DNA from: Nissolia schottii
Lineage: Eukaryota > Streptophyta > Magnoliopsida > Fabales > Fabaceae
Length of the DNA stretch: 64,000 nucleotides
NCBI GenBank assembly: GCA_003254905.1
Contig: QANU01107152.1
Span: forward strand, 16,309 to 80,308
Direction of reading: 5' to 3'
Made by a program: the position numbers and the translations under genes. Below the pieces are notes generated by a model. That model did not search any database. It had not been told where the DNA came from and worked only from the letters and a program-made list of their open reading frames with translations. Shown piece after piece: positions 35,451-46,523 of the stretch (positions are counted from its first letter, which is position 1; every line of letters begins with the position of its first letter).

Positions 35451-37456
35451 AAAGAAAAATGCGTCGGGCTAACGACGTTAAACAAAGCGCTGTCTGGGAG
35501 GCAACCCAGAGTTTTTGTGAGTTGTTGTTATTATGTTAGTAAGTTTATTATAAAGTTAATTAATTTAAGGTGCTAAGCATATTCTTTATAATATGGTGAA
35601 AAAAGAAATAAGGTTTTCTAAATCTTGCAAGTAGGTTTGAAATTTTAAAATGCTAATCCCTTTCAAATTAAGCTAAACTTGAAGCATTTTTTATTTCTAA
35701 ACCTAATGGCAGATTTTAAACCTTTTTAAGCAGTTATTTTGAAAAGGTGCACATGCTTTAATCAAAAAAGGATTCTTATTTGAAATAAAAAGAAATTCTT
35801 AAAATAGAATCCTTTTCAAAAAGCACTTTAAGATGTTTTATTATGAATCCATAAAATATTGTGGGAAATTCTATCCACAATGAGTGGGAAATTCTGTCCA
35901 CACAAGTGGGAACTTCTGACCACTTAAGCGGGAAGTTCTGTCCGCAATTGTAGGGAATTCTGTCTACAACAAGGATTCAAAATAAAAACATGATCTCTCT
36001 AATGCTACTTGGAAGAAAGGAAGTTTTCTTTGATTGTTTTTGAAGGCCAAAGAACAACCAATGGAATTTCCTAAATAAAACAAAAGAGAAACACACTTCT
36101 GGAGGACGAAGAGCATGATTCCTCAAGGAGGATGAGCCTCTATCTCCTCAAATCATTGAAGCAAGATGAAGTAGCTTAAACAAGACAAAAAGGAGGCTAC
36201 ACCGAGAAGGCTACTTCAAGACATTCACCATGAACAGGGAGCATTTTAATTTTCTAGCACCTTAATTAATTCCTTAGTAGTTTAATATGAGCTTAAGACT
36301 TGTTTGTTTAAAAACAAAGCAGTAGCTTATTTACTTGGTTTGATGCATGAACACATATATCATGAATTAAATTGTTTCAATATCTATTATAGACTTGTGA
36401 ATACATAGATACCATGAACATGTTCATATGTATCAGTCTACTCGTTTGCATAAGCATAACCTTGAAGATGTTTTGAAATCAAGGAAATTAACCCTAAACC
36501 TAGTGAGGGAGTGAGCCATACACTTAGTGAGATAGAGAGAATCACCATTGTTTTACGCAATTGAATTTGTTTGAGTCTCTAGTTTCGATGAATTGTATGG
36601 AAATAAGAGGAAATGATCAAGGCATTTTGTTCTTTAGATTTTAAGCCCACTTGGCCAAATAAAACCAACCTTTACTTAGGAATATCCTTTGCCACCCCAT
36701 TTGAGCCTAACATGAGAAATTTTTTTGTTCATAATCCCCGAGCCATAAAAACAATATTATCCCTTAATCTCTAGATTAAGAGAGCATTCAAATTGGATTA
36801 TGTGCAAAGATCTAAGTCAGGGGGAGGTAAGGGTAAGCCAAAGTGGAAGAAACAAAAGATGAAAAGAACAGAAGCAAGCAAAGGAGAAAACATTCTATCC
36901 CAAAAAGAAGAAAAAGAAAAAAGGATAGAAGACAAAAGAAAATCAAGGAGAAAAAGGGTGAAAAAGAAAATTGTTGAAAAGAATACAGGTGACAACAAGA
37001 AGTTGGTTTTCAATGCTCTCTTAAATGGAAAACATTTGCATAACCAGAAAAACCAATTTTCTTTGAAACCTGGCCCCATTACAATCCTTGGAAGACCTTT
37101 GTGATCCTTGCATGACCATACAATGCATTGAATGATGAGACAGGTAACAAATTTAAATTGTTGTGATTCAATGGTGATAAAGAGTGAAAACACTCACCCC
37201 AAATTGGTCCACTGACCATTGTGTGCATAATGATAATTTCCTTGGTGGAAAAGACATTGGATAGTGTGATTTGCTTATAGCATTTAAGTAATTGTGCATG
37301 TGACTTGTTCAGGTTCTTCTATGATGTTTACATGGTCTCAAGCATAAACCGTTTGAAACATTTCAATTCATTGCATTAACCTATTGTTCATAAGCATTAG
37401 TCACTTGTAAAATGATTCTACTACCTCTTGTTTGAGGACAAACAAGGTCTTAAGTC
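35451..37456 (+). other. 3' non-coding region of element E
   Basis: About 2.0 kb without a convincing gene. It holds a short hairpin CTGGG/CCCAG (35494-35509) next to GTTAAACAAAGCGCT, the five-hairpin array (35859-35969), a first copy of TAAGTCAGGGGGAG (36813-36826), and a Lys-rich low-complexity frame (36793-37104) that I do not trust as a gene. TTTGAGGACAAACAA near 37432 precedes the polypurine tract, as commonly seen at the 3' end of plant Ty3 elements. Confidence 0.8.
35859..35969 (+). other. Array of five consecutive hairpins with covarying stems
   Basis: Five stem-loops with 10-nt loops (consensus GAAATTCTGT), spaced about 22 nt. Stems: TTGTGG/CCACAA (35859-35880), GTGG/CCAC (35884-35901), AAGTGG/CCACTT (35904-35925), GCGG/CCGC (35928-35945), TTGTAG/CTACAA (35948-35969). 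Both arms change together, so pairing is kept while sequence differs. Probably an RNA structure; role unknown. Confidence 0.75.
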
Positions 37457-37464
37457 AGGGGGAG
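37457..37464 (+). other. Polypurine tract of element E
   Basis: AGGGGGAG abutting the 3' LTR; plus-strand primer. Confidence 0.8.
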
Positions 37465-39124
37465 TGATAAGTGCCCAATTTACACAATTTTCAACTCCTA
37501 AAATGGCACTTATTTGCATGTGTTTTAAAGAATTATCTAACATAATTCCCCTTATTTTGTAGGATTCTAATATATTTTGAAGATGGATGCAAGCAGATTA
37601 ATTGAAGAATAATCCCATAGAAGAATGGAGAAAAAGCAAAAGCGGAAAAGAAGTTAAAAGATGAAATCAGCAAAGGACCGCTCAGTACATAAAAGCAGAC
37701 TCCTCCGCGGAAAAGTGTTTATCGCTCCACGCAGAAGTTAAAAACCGCTCCGCGGATAAGAGATTATAACAACACAGAAGCCGCAAATAGCTCCGCGGAA
37801 AAGTACTTAGAGCTCAGCGTCCGCGGAAGAATCGCTCAGCGATACAACTTCTAACGCTCAGCGGATTAACGTCGGCAGCCTCCTTTGACCACGCATTAAA
37901 TGCGCTAGCCTGGCGCTGCCCTACAAGCCGACCTGCAATTAATGAAGCCGCGTCTGCCAGCATAATTGACTAAACCGCTCAGCGGCGATACCCTAACCGT
38001 TGAGCGGTCCCTTCCTAAAAAAACCTATAAATAGGCTGGCCGAGTACCATTTTAGGGCATCTTCTTCCACCCCCCAAAACACCATTCTTTCTCCATTTTG
38101 TTGTACTTTAAAGCTTAGTTTAGTTTAGGTTAGATTAGGAACAAAGACGAGGCTTGTGAAGGAGCCGGAGATCGAGGAAGCTTGGCGAAGCCATGGCCAT
38201 GATAGCGTGGTAACGTGTCATGGTAAGCGTCTAAACCTTGCCTCCGAGATAATCTTGTAAGATGGGTTCCTAACCTTATTTTTGTTGGGATTTTGGTCAT
38301 TATTGTAGTTTGCTTGTATCTATGTAACTATTACATATGAATCTATCCGTTTTCTTATGATTTGCTTGAATGGTTTTGTGCTTAATACTAGTCTTTGTTT
38401 AGTGTTTTGATTCTTGATTTGGGATCTAATTGTATGAACGATAGTTATGCTAATTAAATCATAACCAAGTTAAGATCAACATCATTATGCTTAACTAGAT
38501 TTGAGACTTGAACGTTGTGAACGAAAGTTACAATCATTAGAGTCTAACCTAAACCATTTCATCTAATCTTGTTGCCATAACTGGAATAAAGGTTAGCCGT
38601 TTTAACATCTGGATTAATGCTGGCATACTTTGTTAAACTTGTGTGCGAAAGTGACAGTTTAACAAAGGAAACCTATGATCTTGTCATGCGCGAAAGTGAT
38701 GACAAGTTAAGAACTAGTGGCGGGCAATCAAACGATAGTTCTATGTAATAAGTAACTGGATGCATGAAACTATGATGTGATTAAAATTCCCAACAAGCTC
38801 TGGAACAACCTCTGATTTGTTTCCTATTTACTTTTATGTCGTTTATTTACCTATTTATTTAACTATCAATTTATCAAATCCTTCACTCCATTGTTTAATT
38901 AAACGAACTCAAGAATGGTATTTTTGGAACTCTTTGTGGTTCGACTATACCCGACTATACTGCAATCGGATTCCTTTGGAATCTGAAAGCCGTAAAGTAG
39001 GATATATATATAAATTTAATTTGAACGACAAAAGCGCAGATAAGCTTTCTACGAGCTTGGCATAGTTGTGACAAAATCTAAGCTGTGTCAAGATCTTAGA
39101 AAGTGGTTAAAAAGGCTTTCATCA
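37465..39124 (+). repeat. 3' LTR of element E (1660 bp)
   Basis: Near copy of the 5' LTR with TATA box at 38026-38034 and a shorter TA run (about 39002-39011). Confidence 0.95.
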
Positions 39125-39781
39125 GGCCGCTGAGCAATGCTCTGGCGCCGTTGAGCGGAATGCCGTGAACTTCAGAGCTGAGCGGTAGGCGGTAACCGCT
39201 GGGCGATTTGAGGGCCACGTGGAAAGTTCGAAAAGATATTTTCTTAAAGGATAAAAGTCGGTGGAGATATTTTAAAAAGTTGTCAGACCGCTGAGCGAAG
39301 GGATTCTTACCGCTGAGCGATAAGACTCCTATATCGCTGAGCGAAGCTGTTTCCAAAGCTGAGTGCTAAAGCTCAAACCGCTGAGCGGACAATAGTTTCC
39401 GCTGAGCGGCTTGAGACCAGAATGTTTTATGGAACTCCTATTGAGGCTCATAGTACAGTATTTATTACCATATCTGTGATCGATAACTGAATTGTATGAA
39501 TGTACATGCTGTATGTGAGGAAAATGCTCTGAACATGCGTATTACGTGTAGTCTGTGGTAAAATCTGTAGCATTTCATGCATCCATGATAAACCTAGTTC
39601 AAAGGCACTAGAATTAACTCTGAGATAAGTAAAGATTCTGAAATGAACCATAGGGAACAACTATGCCATGCTGCAGGTACAGAAATGCTGAAATGCTGAA
39701 ATGCTGAAAAATGCCCAATGCCCAATGCTGAAAAAGGGCAAATGCCTAATGCTGAACAAGGGAAAATGCCCAATGCTGATA
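39125..39781 (+). repeat. 3' LTR of element II, continuation
   Basis: Resumes with ggccg. It carries the rest of the CCGCTGAGCG dyad slot (39125-39410) and the CAATGCTGA repeats, then ends abruptly within a repeat at 39781, where a different family begins. The remainder of this LTR may lie beyond the window. Confidence 0.85.
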
Positions 39782-40047
39782 TGGAAACCGAACCGGTACC
39801 GGGGAAAAGTTTCAAATACCTTAGATTAGTCCTACAACCACATTAGGAGGACTAGGCGATCGCAGAAATGCAAGCTGAACTGGCGGCTGTCGTTGCCAAC
39901 GCTTAACAGTTTGCCAAAGGTATCTGTGAAGAATATATCTCCGGAAAAAAATTCACAAATGCCTTAAAGCAATAATATTCCCATGTAGAGGGAAATTAGA
40001 GGATCGCGACGGTATAAGCAGAATATTTTTCGGACGACCGTGCGCGG
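39782..40047 (+). repeat. Fragment of family III sequence, direct copy of 40960-41221
   Basis: About 265 bp (CCGGTACCGGGG ... GACCGTGCGCGG) that recurs, diverged, at about 40960-41221 inside LTR III. Probably a truncated copy of the same LTR family. No coding potential seen. Confidence 0.7.
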
Positions 40048-41471
40048 TGTAACATCCCAGTTTTCCCGTAGCAAAGATTTCACCTAATAAATTCGTGTGC
40101 GAACCCTTTTTTAGAGGTTGGAAGCGTGAACTACAGGTGTCCGGTAAGCACCGGGACGCCTATGACTATGTGGCTAGGGTGGACAAGTGCCGGATGTAGG
40201 GAGTTGAGGCTTTGGAGTTTCAAAGAAGGAGGAATAAGGCTTATCGAGCAGATGTAGAAATATAAGACAATAAAGAGAGGAGTGCATGAGGGTCGAGTGG
40301 GCAAGGCAGTGGAATAACTAAGTTTAAAGAGGACACGTATACATCGTATAAACGGGGTTAAGGACGTAGGTAAGAGTACAACTAGGGTTGGAGGTGTAAA
40401 TACGAATCTAAGAAGAGGGAATAATAATCAAAGTGTGAGGGGATCAAGTTTGAGCACGGTGGCATAATCTAATTTAGGTTCACCTAGAGAAGTATGTAAG
40501 GTGGGGTCTTGGAGGACAAAGGAAGGCGTACTAAGCTTAAGAAGGAAAAGGTGCTAAGTGTATGAGCGAATAGAAGAGAATATGGAATCAGGAGGGATTG
40601 AGGGTGGAACGATAACCTTAAGATATTACGGTGAAGAGGGAGAATCTAGAAGGGATAAAAGAAGTATAGAATACCAGAGAGCTTAGAGATAAGAAAGGAT
40701 GACCGAAAACGGTGGCAACGCTGGAGACGTCAGGAAAGTACAAGCCTGAAGCCCGAAGGACACGAGTGTCTGTAGAAATTATTCTGTTCAGTTTCTCAAA
40801 ATTTTGCTGACACTCAAATGATTCCCCATGACCTTTAGAATTGGGTAGAAAACCTAAAATGTCCGCCAGACGGAATTCTGTTCACTTTCGGACGATTCTG
40901 CAGACACTAGAACGGCTCCGTTTAGCCTGTACAATTGAACAGAGAGTTCCAAGTCGCTGGAAACCCAACCGGTACCGGGGAAAAGTTTCAAATACCTTGG
41001 ATTGGTCCCACAACCTCGTTAGGAGGACTAGGTGATCGCAGAAATGCAAGTGGAACTAGCGTTTGTCGCCATCGACGCTTAACGGTGTGCCAAAGGTATC
41101 TGGGAAGAATATACCTCCGGAGAAAAATTCACCAATACCTTGAAGTAATTACACCTCCATGTAGAGGACAATTAGAGGATCGCGACGGTACAAGCAGAAT
41201 ATTTTTCGAATGACCGTGCACGACGCACCGATACTGCGAACTGCCGGGAATGAGCGAAACGGGACTACGTGGGACCCAATGGGAGATGACCACGTGATGA
41301 ATCAGATTTTTTGGGAAAAATTAATAAGATAAGAGTTACTATTCATTGATGTGACTCGATTTGACTTCATAATTATCCAAACTAATTAATTAATTAAGAA
41401 ATTAAAATAGAAATGGCATTTTGGTAATTTTGGCAAGGGCATAATGGGAAAAATGAGCCAAATTTCGTGGC

Positions 41472-41479
41472 TATAAATA
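41472..41479 (+). promoter_or_regulatory. TATA box of LTR III
   Basis: TATAAATA after GTGGC, in the same relative context as in D. Confidence 0.65.
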
Positions 41480-41909
41480 CCATGCCACCAGCCACTCATT
41501 TTATTCATCCATCCTCCTTAGAAGTGCAGAAACTCTGCCGGTGTGCTACGCGGACGCGCTGCGGACAGCCTGACGGAAGCTAGAAGAAAGCTCTGTGCTT
41601 GGAGGACTACTCCGCCACGCCTTTCTCATCACCAAACCAGCCTCTTGATGCCTCTAATAAGGTGGGTAACTATGCATAAATCACCTCCTTGGTGATCTAT
41701 TTATGGTTATTGTGAATATGTGATAAATTGATCTTGCATGTGTTGTTAAGGATTTAATGAGGATAAATATTATGTTGCATGTTGGTTGTATTCACGTTGT
41801 TTTATGATTCATGGACGTTCATGTCGTTGCTTGTGTATTGTTGGAATATGTGGTGTTTGAACTTGGGATGAATGTGAAAAAATGAGAGAAAATAAGCAAA
41901 GAAGTAACC

Positions 41910-42324
41910 GCTGAGTGGGTTCCGCGGAGGATCCCTGGAGTGCGAGTGCTGAGTGGGTTCCGCGGAGTATCCCTGGAGTGCTAAGAGGGTTACGTGAAGA
42001 GTGCTAAGTGGGCACCAGTAGTGGTGCTGAGTAGGTTCCGCGGAGAATCCCAGGGGTGCTGAGAGGGTTACGTGAAGAGTGCTGAGTGGGCACCAGGAGT
42101 GGTGTTGAGTGGGTTTCCACGAAGGTTCCTGAAGTTGTTGAGTGGTTCCATGGAGAGTTTGCTGAGTGGGCACCAGCAGTGGTGCTGAGTGGGTTCCGCG
42201 GAGGTTCCCTGAAGTTGTTGAGTGGTCCCCTAGAGAGTTTGCTGAGTGGGTACCGCGGAGGTTCCCTGGAAGTTGTTGAGTAGTTCCCTGGAGGCGCAGG
42301 TTCCCTGAAGTTGTTGAGTGGTTA
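41910..42324 (+). repeat. GCTGAGTGGG / CCGCGGAG tandem array in LTR III
   Basis: A higher-order array of 30-60 bp units built from GCTGAGTGGG, TTCCGCGGAGG and TTCCCTGAAGTTGTTGAGTGG. It sits in the slot where Tekay LTRs have CCGCTGAGCGG dyads. The 186-codon reverse-strand frame across it is a by-product of the repeat. Confidence 0.8.
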
Positions 42325-42601
42325 CAAAGTATGTGTATGATGATGTATGTGGAACATTGCATGTAGAATATGTATGTTAGGAATGGTTATGCTATCATGC
42401 ATCATGAGAACTAGAAGTTAATCACGTAAAGCTTAAAGATCAAAACTGAACATTAGGGAACAAGTATATAGTTATATGATAGGAATCCTTTCTCTTGGCA
42501 CGTCTACGGACACGCCCCTCACCAGCCCCAAAAGGGTGGATTGGTAAATGATGCTACCTCACCAAGTCCCAAAAGGGTGGACCGGTTAAAGAGGTTAATG
42601 G

Positions 42602-42712
42602 CATGATGATGAGACATGATGAGTTATGATGAGATATGATGAGGTATGATGAGATATGATGAGAAATGATGACGAGGTATGATGAGTTATGATGATGAGA
42701 TATGAGTCCCCG
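42602..42712 (+). repeat. ATGATGAG microsatellite-like array in LTR III
   Basis: Repeats of ATGATGAG(A/G/T)TATG; a looser GAGTATATGATG array follows at about 42960-43090. Confidence 0.75.
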
Positions 42713-43863
42713 CTTGGTTGCGTCAAAAGGGTACGGACCCCCACCTCCTTACTTGTAGGAAGGGTAGCCCACTTGATTGGCGATGATGGACACTAGACCC
42801 CATCGGTGGATAGCAACCACTCTGGTGTGAACGCAGCCGGGTCCTCGTTAAGCTGGGAACAGAAGTGGTTGTAGCCGTAGGCCACGATTACATGAGCGCG
42901 GGACCGATGTATGAAGAAGGACGCTACCTCGGTTCACTAGCCCAACCGGAAGCATAAGTGATCCCCATATTCCCTAAGCATGAGTACATGATGTATGAGT
43001 TACATGAGGATATGATGAATGAGTATATGAGTATATGATGCATGAGTATATGATGATGTATGAGTATGTAAAGTATAAGTATATGATGATGTATGTCTGT
43101 GTAGTTGTCAAGAGAACGCTCGAGGCGGCCTATGTATGTACGCGAAGTAAAGATAATGAGCACGAGAACTTAGCTAAGAAAGAGTAGTTCCCCAGTCACC
43201 TAGTAAAGTAGATAAAGTCGTTTAGGACTTTAGGCCAGATAATAATCAATAGGATGGTAGTATGCATGTTCACTTAGAGACACCTGAGCGGCCTAGTTGG
43301 TAAGTGAGTTAAAAAGGAATCCCTGACGCTAAGGTAAACCACTGAGGACGAATGTTCTCACCCCCACTCACTTATGCTTCCAGGGGCAGACGTGAGCTAT
43401 GAGAAGCAACAAGAGGATCAGGAAAGAACGAAGGACAAGCCATCGATGATGGACAGACAGATCTTCAAGGCTATGAAGACATGCTTAGCTAGTTGTACGA
43501 TGGATGAACTTTTATTATGTATATGAATGACTATGGCATGTACATGTAACTCTATTATAATATTATGTGATTTATTGTATTCATCTGTGACGGACCATGT
43601 ATTGATTATGTAATTGCTTAGACTAGGGATAATGAATATTCATAAGCCTATGGCTCTATCGTTTGTCTTACATATCTTGATTCACACATGGCTCATAATT
43701 CGTAAATAAGCACTCAGTAGAAAAGTTTTAAACTGGTCCATATTTTCCTTAATCTTGTATTTTTGAAAGATAATAAAGGACTATAAGTAATCCCACCAAA
43801 TGATTAACAACCTAGTGAGCATTGCGTACTACTCGAGGGTATGTAGTTAGCTAGGGTGTTACA

Positions 43864-43985
43864 GTTGGTATCAGAGCAGCTTAGTCCGAATGAGCCTGAG
43901 GACTGAGCTTATCTGCACTTCCGAGCGTATTCCTTGTTACCTTGCACGGTGTTTAAGTATAACACCTTTGTGTATAAGGTACAAG
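43864..43985 (+). other. Primer binding site and leader of element III
   Basis: TGGTATCAGAGC at 43866-43877 (initiator tRNA-Met), then about 110 bp of leader containing GCCTGAGGACTGAGC, as in Tekay leaders. It is interrupted by element IV after acaag (43981-43985), the presumed TSD. Gag of III is not in the window. Confidence 0.8.
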
Positions 43986-44334
43986 TGTAACAACCCGACT
44001 TTTTCCCCTTTAGTTTAAGTGTCACAGAATAAACATAATAAATAAATACAAATATAATAAGAAGGAAAAGGTGAGATAGAAATGAAATAAAATTCAAATA
44101 TTAATTTTATCTCTGCAATATTAGTTAAAAATAATAATTTGACGATCTCGTGATGTCCGGTGACGTTCGGGTCGAAATTAGGGTTTTATTGTAATTTAAT
44201 CACGACTCAAAGGAGTCTGTAAAATATATTCATATGAAAATAAATTCAAGAATATTCCAACTAAGGTTTAAATATTAACAAGGAAAATTAATGGGTCACA
44301 ACGGTGTATCCAGAATATTTTTAGGACGTCCGGA

Positions 44335-44343
44335 TATAAATAG
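44335..44343 (+). promoter_or_regulatory. TATA box of 5' LTR of IV
   Basis: TATAAATAG about 350 bp into the LTR; same at 60656-60664 in the 3' LTR. In copies I, II and B the site reads ACATAAATA. Confidence 0.6.
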
Positions 44344-45673
44344 TTAATGAACGAACATGGCCGAAAACATATCAGAAGAAAATAAGAATTATGAATAGAT
44401 GACCAAGGGCCACTAAAACCCACGGCCAGCCTCCTCAAGCCCGAAGACACCCACAAAACACATCCAAGTTATTTCCTTTCTTCTTCCAAAGTTCCTAACC
44501 CTAAAGCTCCAAAATCCACTAAGGCTCCACCAAAGTTCAATCATCATCCATTGCTTTCCATCACTTTAATCCATTCCTAAGCACATAAAGAAGATAAGCA
44601 AGAGTATTTGGTGAATTTCTCATCACATGGTAAAAAGCCAAGCTTCCATAACCTAGGTTTTTCCAATTATGCAAAGGTTTTCATTTTAGGTCAAGGAACC
44701 ATCAAGCAAGCAAGCAAGGCTTGATTTCATCTTTTCTCTAGCATTAACAAGCTCTTGAGGAAGTGGGTAACTCTAGTTCCTCACCTCTTTGATGGTGGAT
44801 GATGTTTATGTGATTTTGGTGTATGATTGATGATGCTTGATTATGTGAACATATATGTTAGAAATGATGCTAGGCTTAGGAAGACAATTCTGAAGGGTCT
44901 TGTGACCTGGATTAGATAGGATTATCATGCTTGGATTGTGTGTGAAACTCAAGCAGGTGCCATGGGAAGCAAGGAGAGAAAAATGGAAGAGAAGAGGAAT
45001 TCGGTTTTCATGTCTCGCACAGGGGCCGCTGAGCGGAGTCTCAGGCGCCGCTGAGCGAGATGAAGCCTACGTGGAAAATTAAAAAGATATTTTTGACGTA
45101 AGGCGGTGGAGAAAATTCGAGAAAGTAGCATCTGCTGGGCGATGTGGTCAGTACCGCTGAGCGATACAACCTCTATCGTTGAGCGCAAAGGCTCAAACCG
45201 CTGAGCGAACATCAGTCTTCGCTGAGCGGCTTGAGACTAGAAAAGCTTATGGCACCCTCTTGAGGCTTTTTGTCCAGTATTTATTGCCATATCTGTGATT
45301 AATAGCTGAATTGTAGGAATGTATGTGTGTATGTGAAAGACATGTACTGAACATACATATTACGTGTAAGCTGTGATGGCATTTGTAGCTTTTCATGCAT
45401 TCATCATACACCTAGTTTAAAGACACTAGACTTAACTCTGAGATAAATAAAGATTCTGAAATGAACCATAGGGAACAAGTATGCCATGCTGCAGGTACAG
45501 AAATGCTGAAATGCTGAAAAAGGGCCAATGCCCAATGCTGAAAAAGGGCCAATGCCCAATGCTGAACAAGGCCAAATGCCCAATGCTGATAAAGGCTATA
45601 TGCCACATGCTGAAAAGGCCGTGATCACGTGAGCCAAACTATGATCCCACTTCAGGAGGTCAAGGCATCCTGA

Positions 45674-46042
45674 ATGTGGAAGCCCGCCACAGGTGGTGTC
45701 GATATGGCATACCTGGAGGTGTGCGGTTACCACGCCTTTGCATTGTCGATAGGGGGCAAGCCTAGGTGGGGGTACAATATCCGCCCACTGTCGAGGGGTC
45801 CCAAGGGCTCACGTGGCAGGTGGAAGCCCACCACAAGAAGGTCTAGACAGTGTCGGCCTACACTGAGGGTGCGAGGTTATTCCATCATATTAATGTCAAC
45901 AGAGGACATTACTATGGTGGGAATAACACATGTTCCAAAGCAGGTTATGCTGTTATGCAGGATTATGCTGTTGTATTCTGTAATGCACATGTACATTCTA
46001 TTAGGCATGTTTATTCCGATGATTCTGTCATGTTTATGCTGA
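45674..46042 (+). other. LTR open frame starting MWKP (122 codons), element IV
   Basis: Same length as the copy in II (25211-25579). No recognised domain; coding status unproven. Confidence 0.3.
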
Positions 46043-46467
46043 TGACTCTGCTAGACATATTCTAATCATTCTATTATGTGTATTCTGACTCGGTTATGCA
46101 TACGCTGATAATGCTGTTATACTGAATGTATTCTGAGTGTATTCTGTTATGTATTCTGATTATTCTGGATGTATAGTCTGCTGTTATGCCCGTACCGTCA
46201 AGAGCACGCTCGAGACGGTTATGTATATTCACGAAATGCTAATCAGCACGAGAATGTAGTAAGCAAGAGTAGTTCCCATGTCACATAATAATGCAGATAA
46301 AGCCGTTCAGATAGGCCAGATAATAAATAGTAGGCTGTTTAGTATGTATGTTCACTAGAGATCTCTAAGCGGCCTGAGGTCCGACATAATCTGATACGAG
46401 ACTCAGCAACTAAAGTTATTTCCACTGAGAACCTACCGTTCTCATCCCCACTATTTTATGACTTCAG

Positions 46468-46523
46468 GTACCAAAGATGAATCTTATTTTGAGGATGCAG
46501 ATGAGCCGCCAGCTGAGCCATGA
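46468..46523 (+). other. Exon-like short frame ending PPAEP-stop (5' LTR of IV)
   Basis: 56 nt after GACTTCAG ending at 46467; core KDESYFEDADE, ending PPAEP and TGA at 46521-46523. Confidence 0.4.

Larger units (their letters stand above)
32174..39124 (+). mobile_element. Element E: gag-only Athila-like Ty3 element (6951 bp)
   Basis: Complete ends: LTRs 32174-33845 and 37465-39124, flanked by ggccg (32169-32173 and 39125-39129). The primer site matches tRNA-Asp, and gag and its zinc knuckle are of Athila type. There is no protease, RT, RNase H or integrase in any frame, so it is non-autonomous, like elements described as TR-GAG. The LTRs are nearly identical; a TA microsatellite accounts for the 12-bp length difference. 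Insertion is therefore recent. Confidence 0.93.
24908..39781 (+). mobile_element. Element II: Tekay-type chromovirus, oldest layer in view
   Basis: Both LTRs are incomplete here. The 5' LTR (24908-26480) lacks its left part because element I sits in it. The 3' LTR (31183-32173 and 39125-39781) contains element E and is broken at 39781. Primer site 26483-26494, gag-pol 26650-31120, polypurine tract before 31183. The coding region is strongly decayed. Confidence 0.9.
40048..43863 (+). repeat. LTR III (5' LTR), Ty3-type family related to solo LTR D
   Basis: Starts TGTAACATCCC like D, ends GGGTGTTACA, and is followed by a primer site, so it is a 5' LTR. At 3.8 kb it is much longer than D, because roughly 0.9 kb (about 40110-40960) is inserted near its start. 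That insert holds a gag-like stretch (about 40127-40205) and two imperfect copies of a 65-bp block (about 40779 and 40873). The 3' third matches D and Tekay LTRs in blocks. Confidence 0.75.

Noticed and set aside
36793-37104. 103-codon Lys-rich frame in element E
   Set aside because: Low-complexity A-rich sequence without homology or context; it overlaps the upstream copy of the polypurine tract.
41802-42362. 186-codon reverse-strand frame in LTR III
   Set aside because: It lies across the GCTGAGTGGG/CCGCGGAG tandem array; its peptide is only a translated repeat.
42602-43090. ATGATGAG/GAGTATATGATG repeats as possible satellite or centromere array
   Set aside because: Only about 0.1 kb each and confined to LTR III; a microsatellite inside an LTR is enough explanation.
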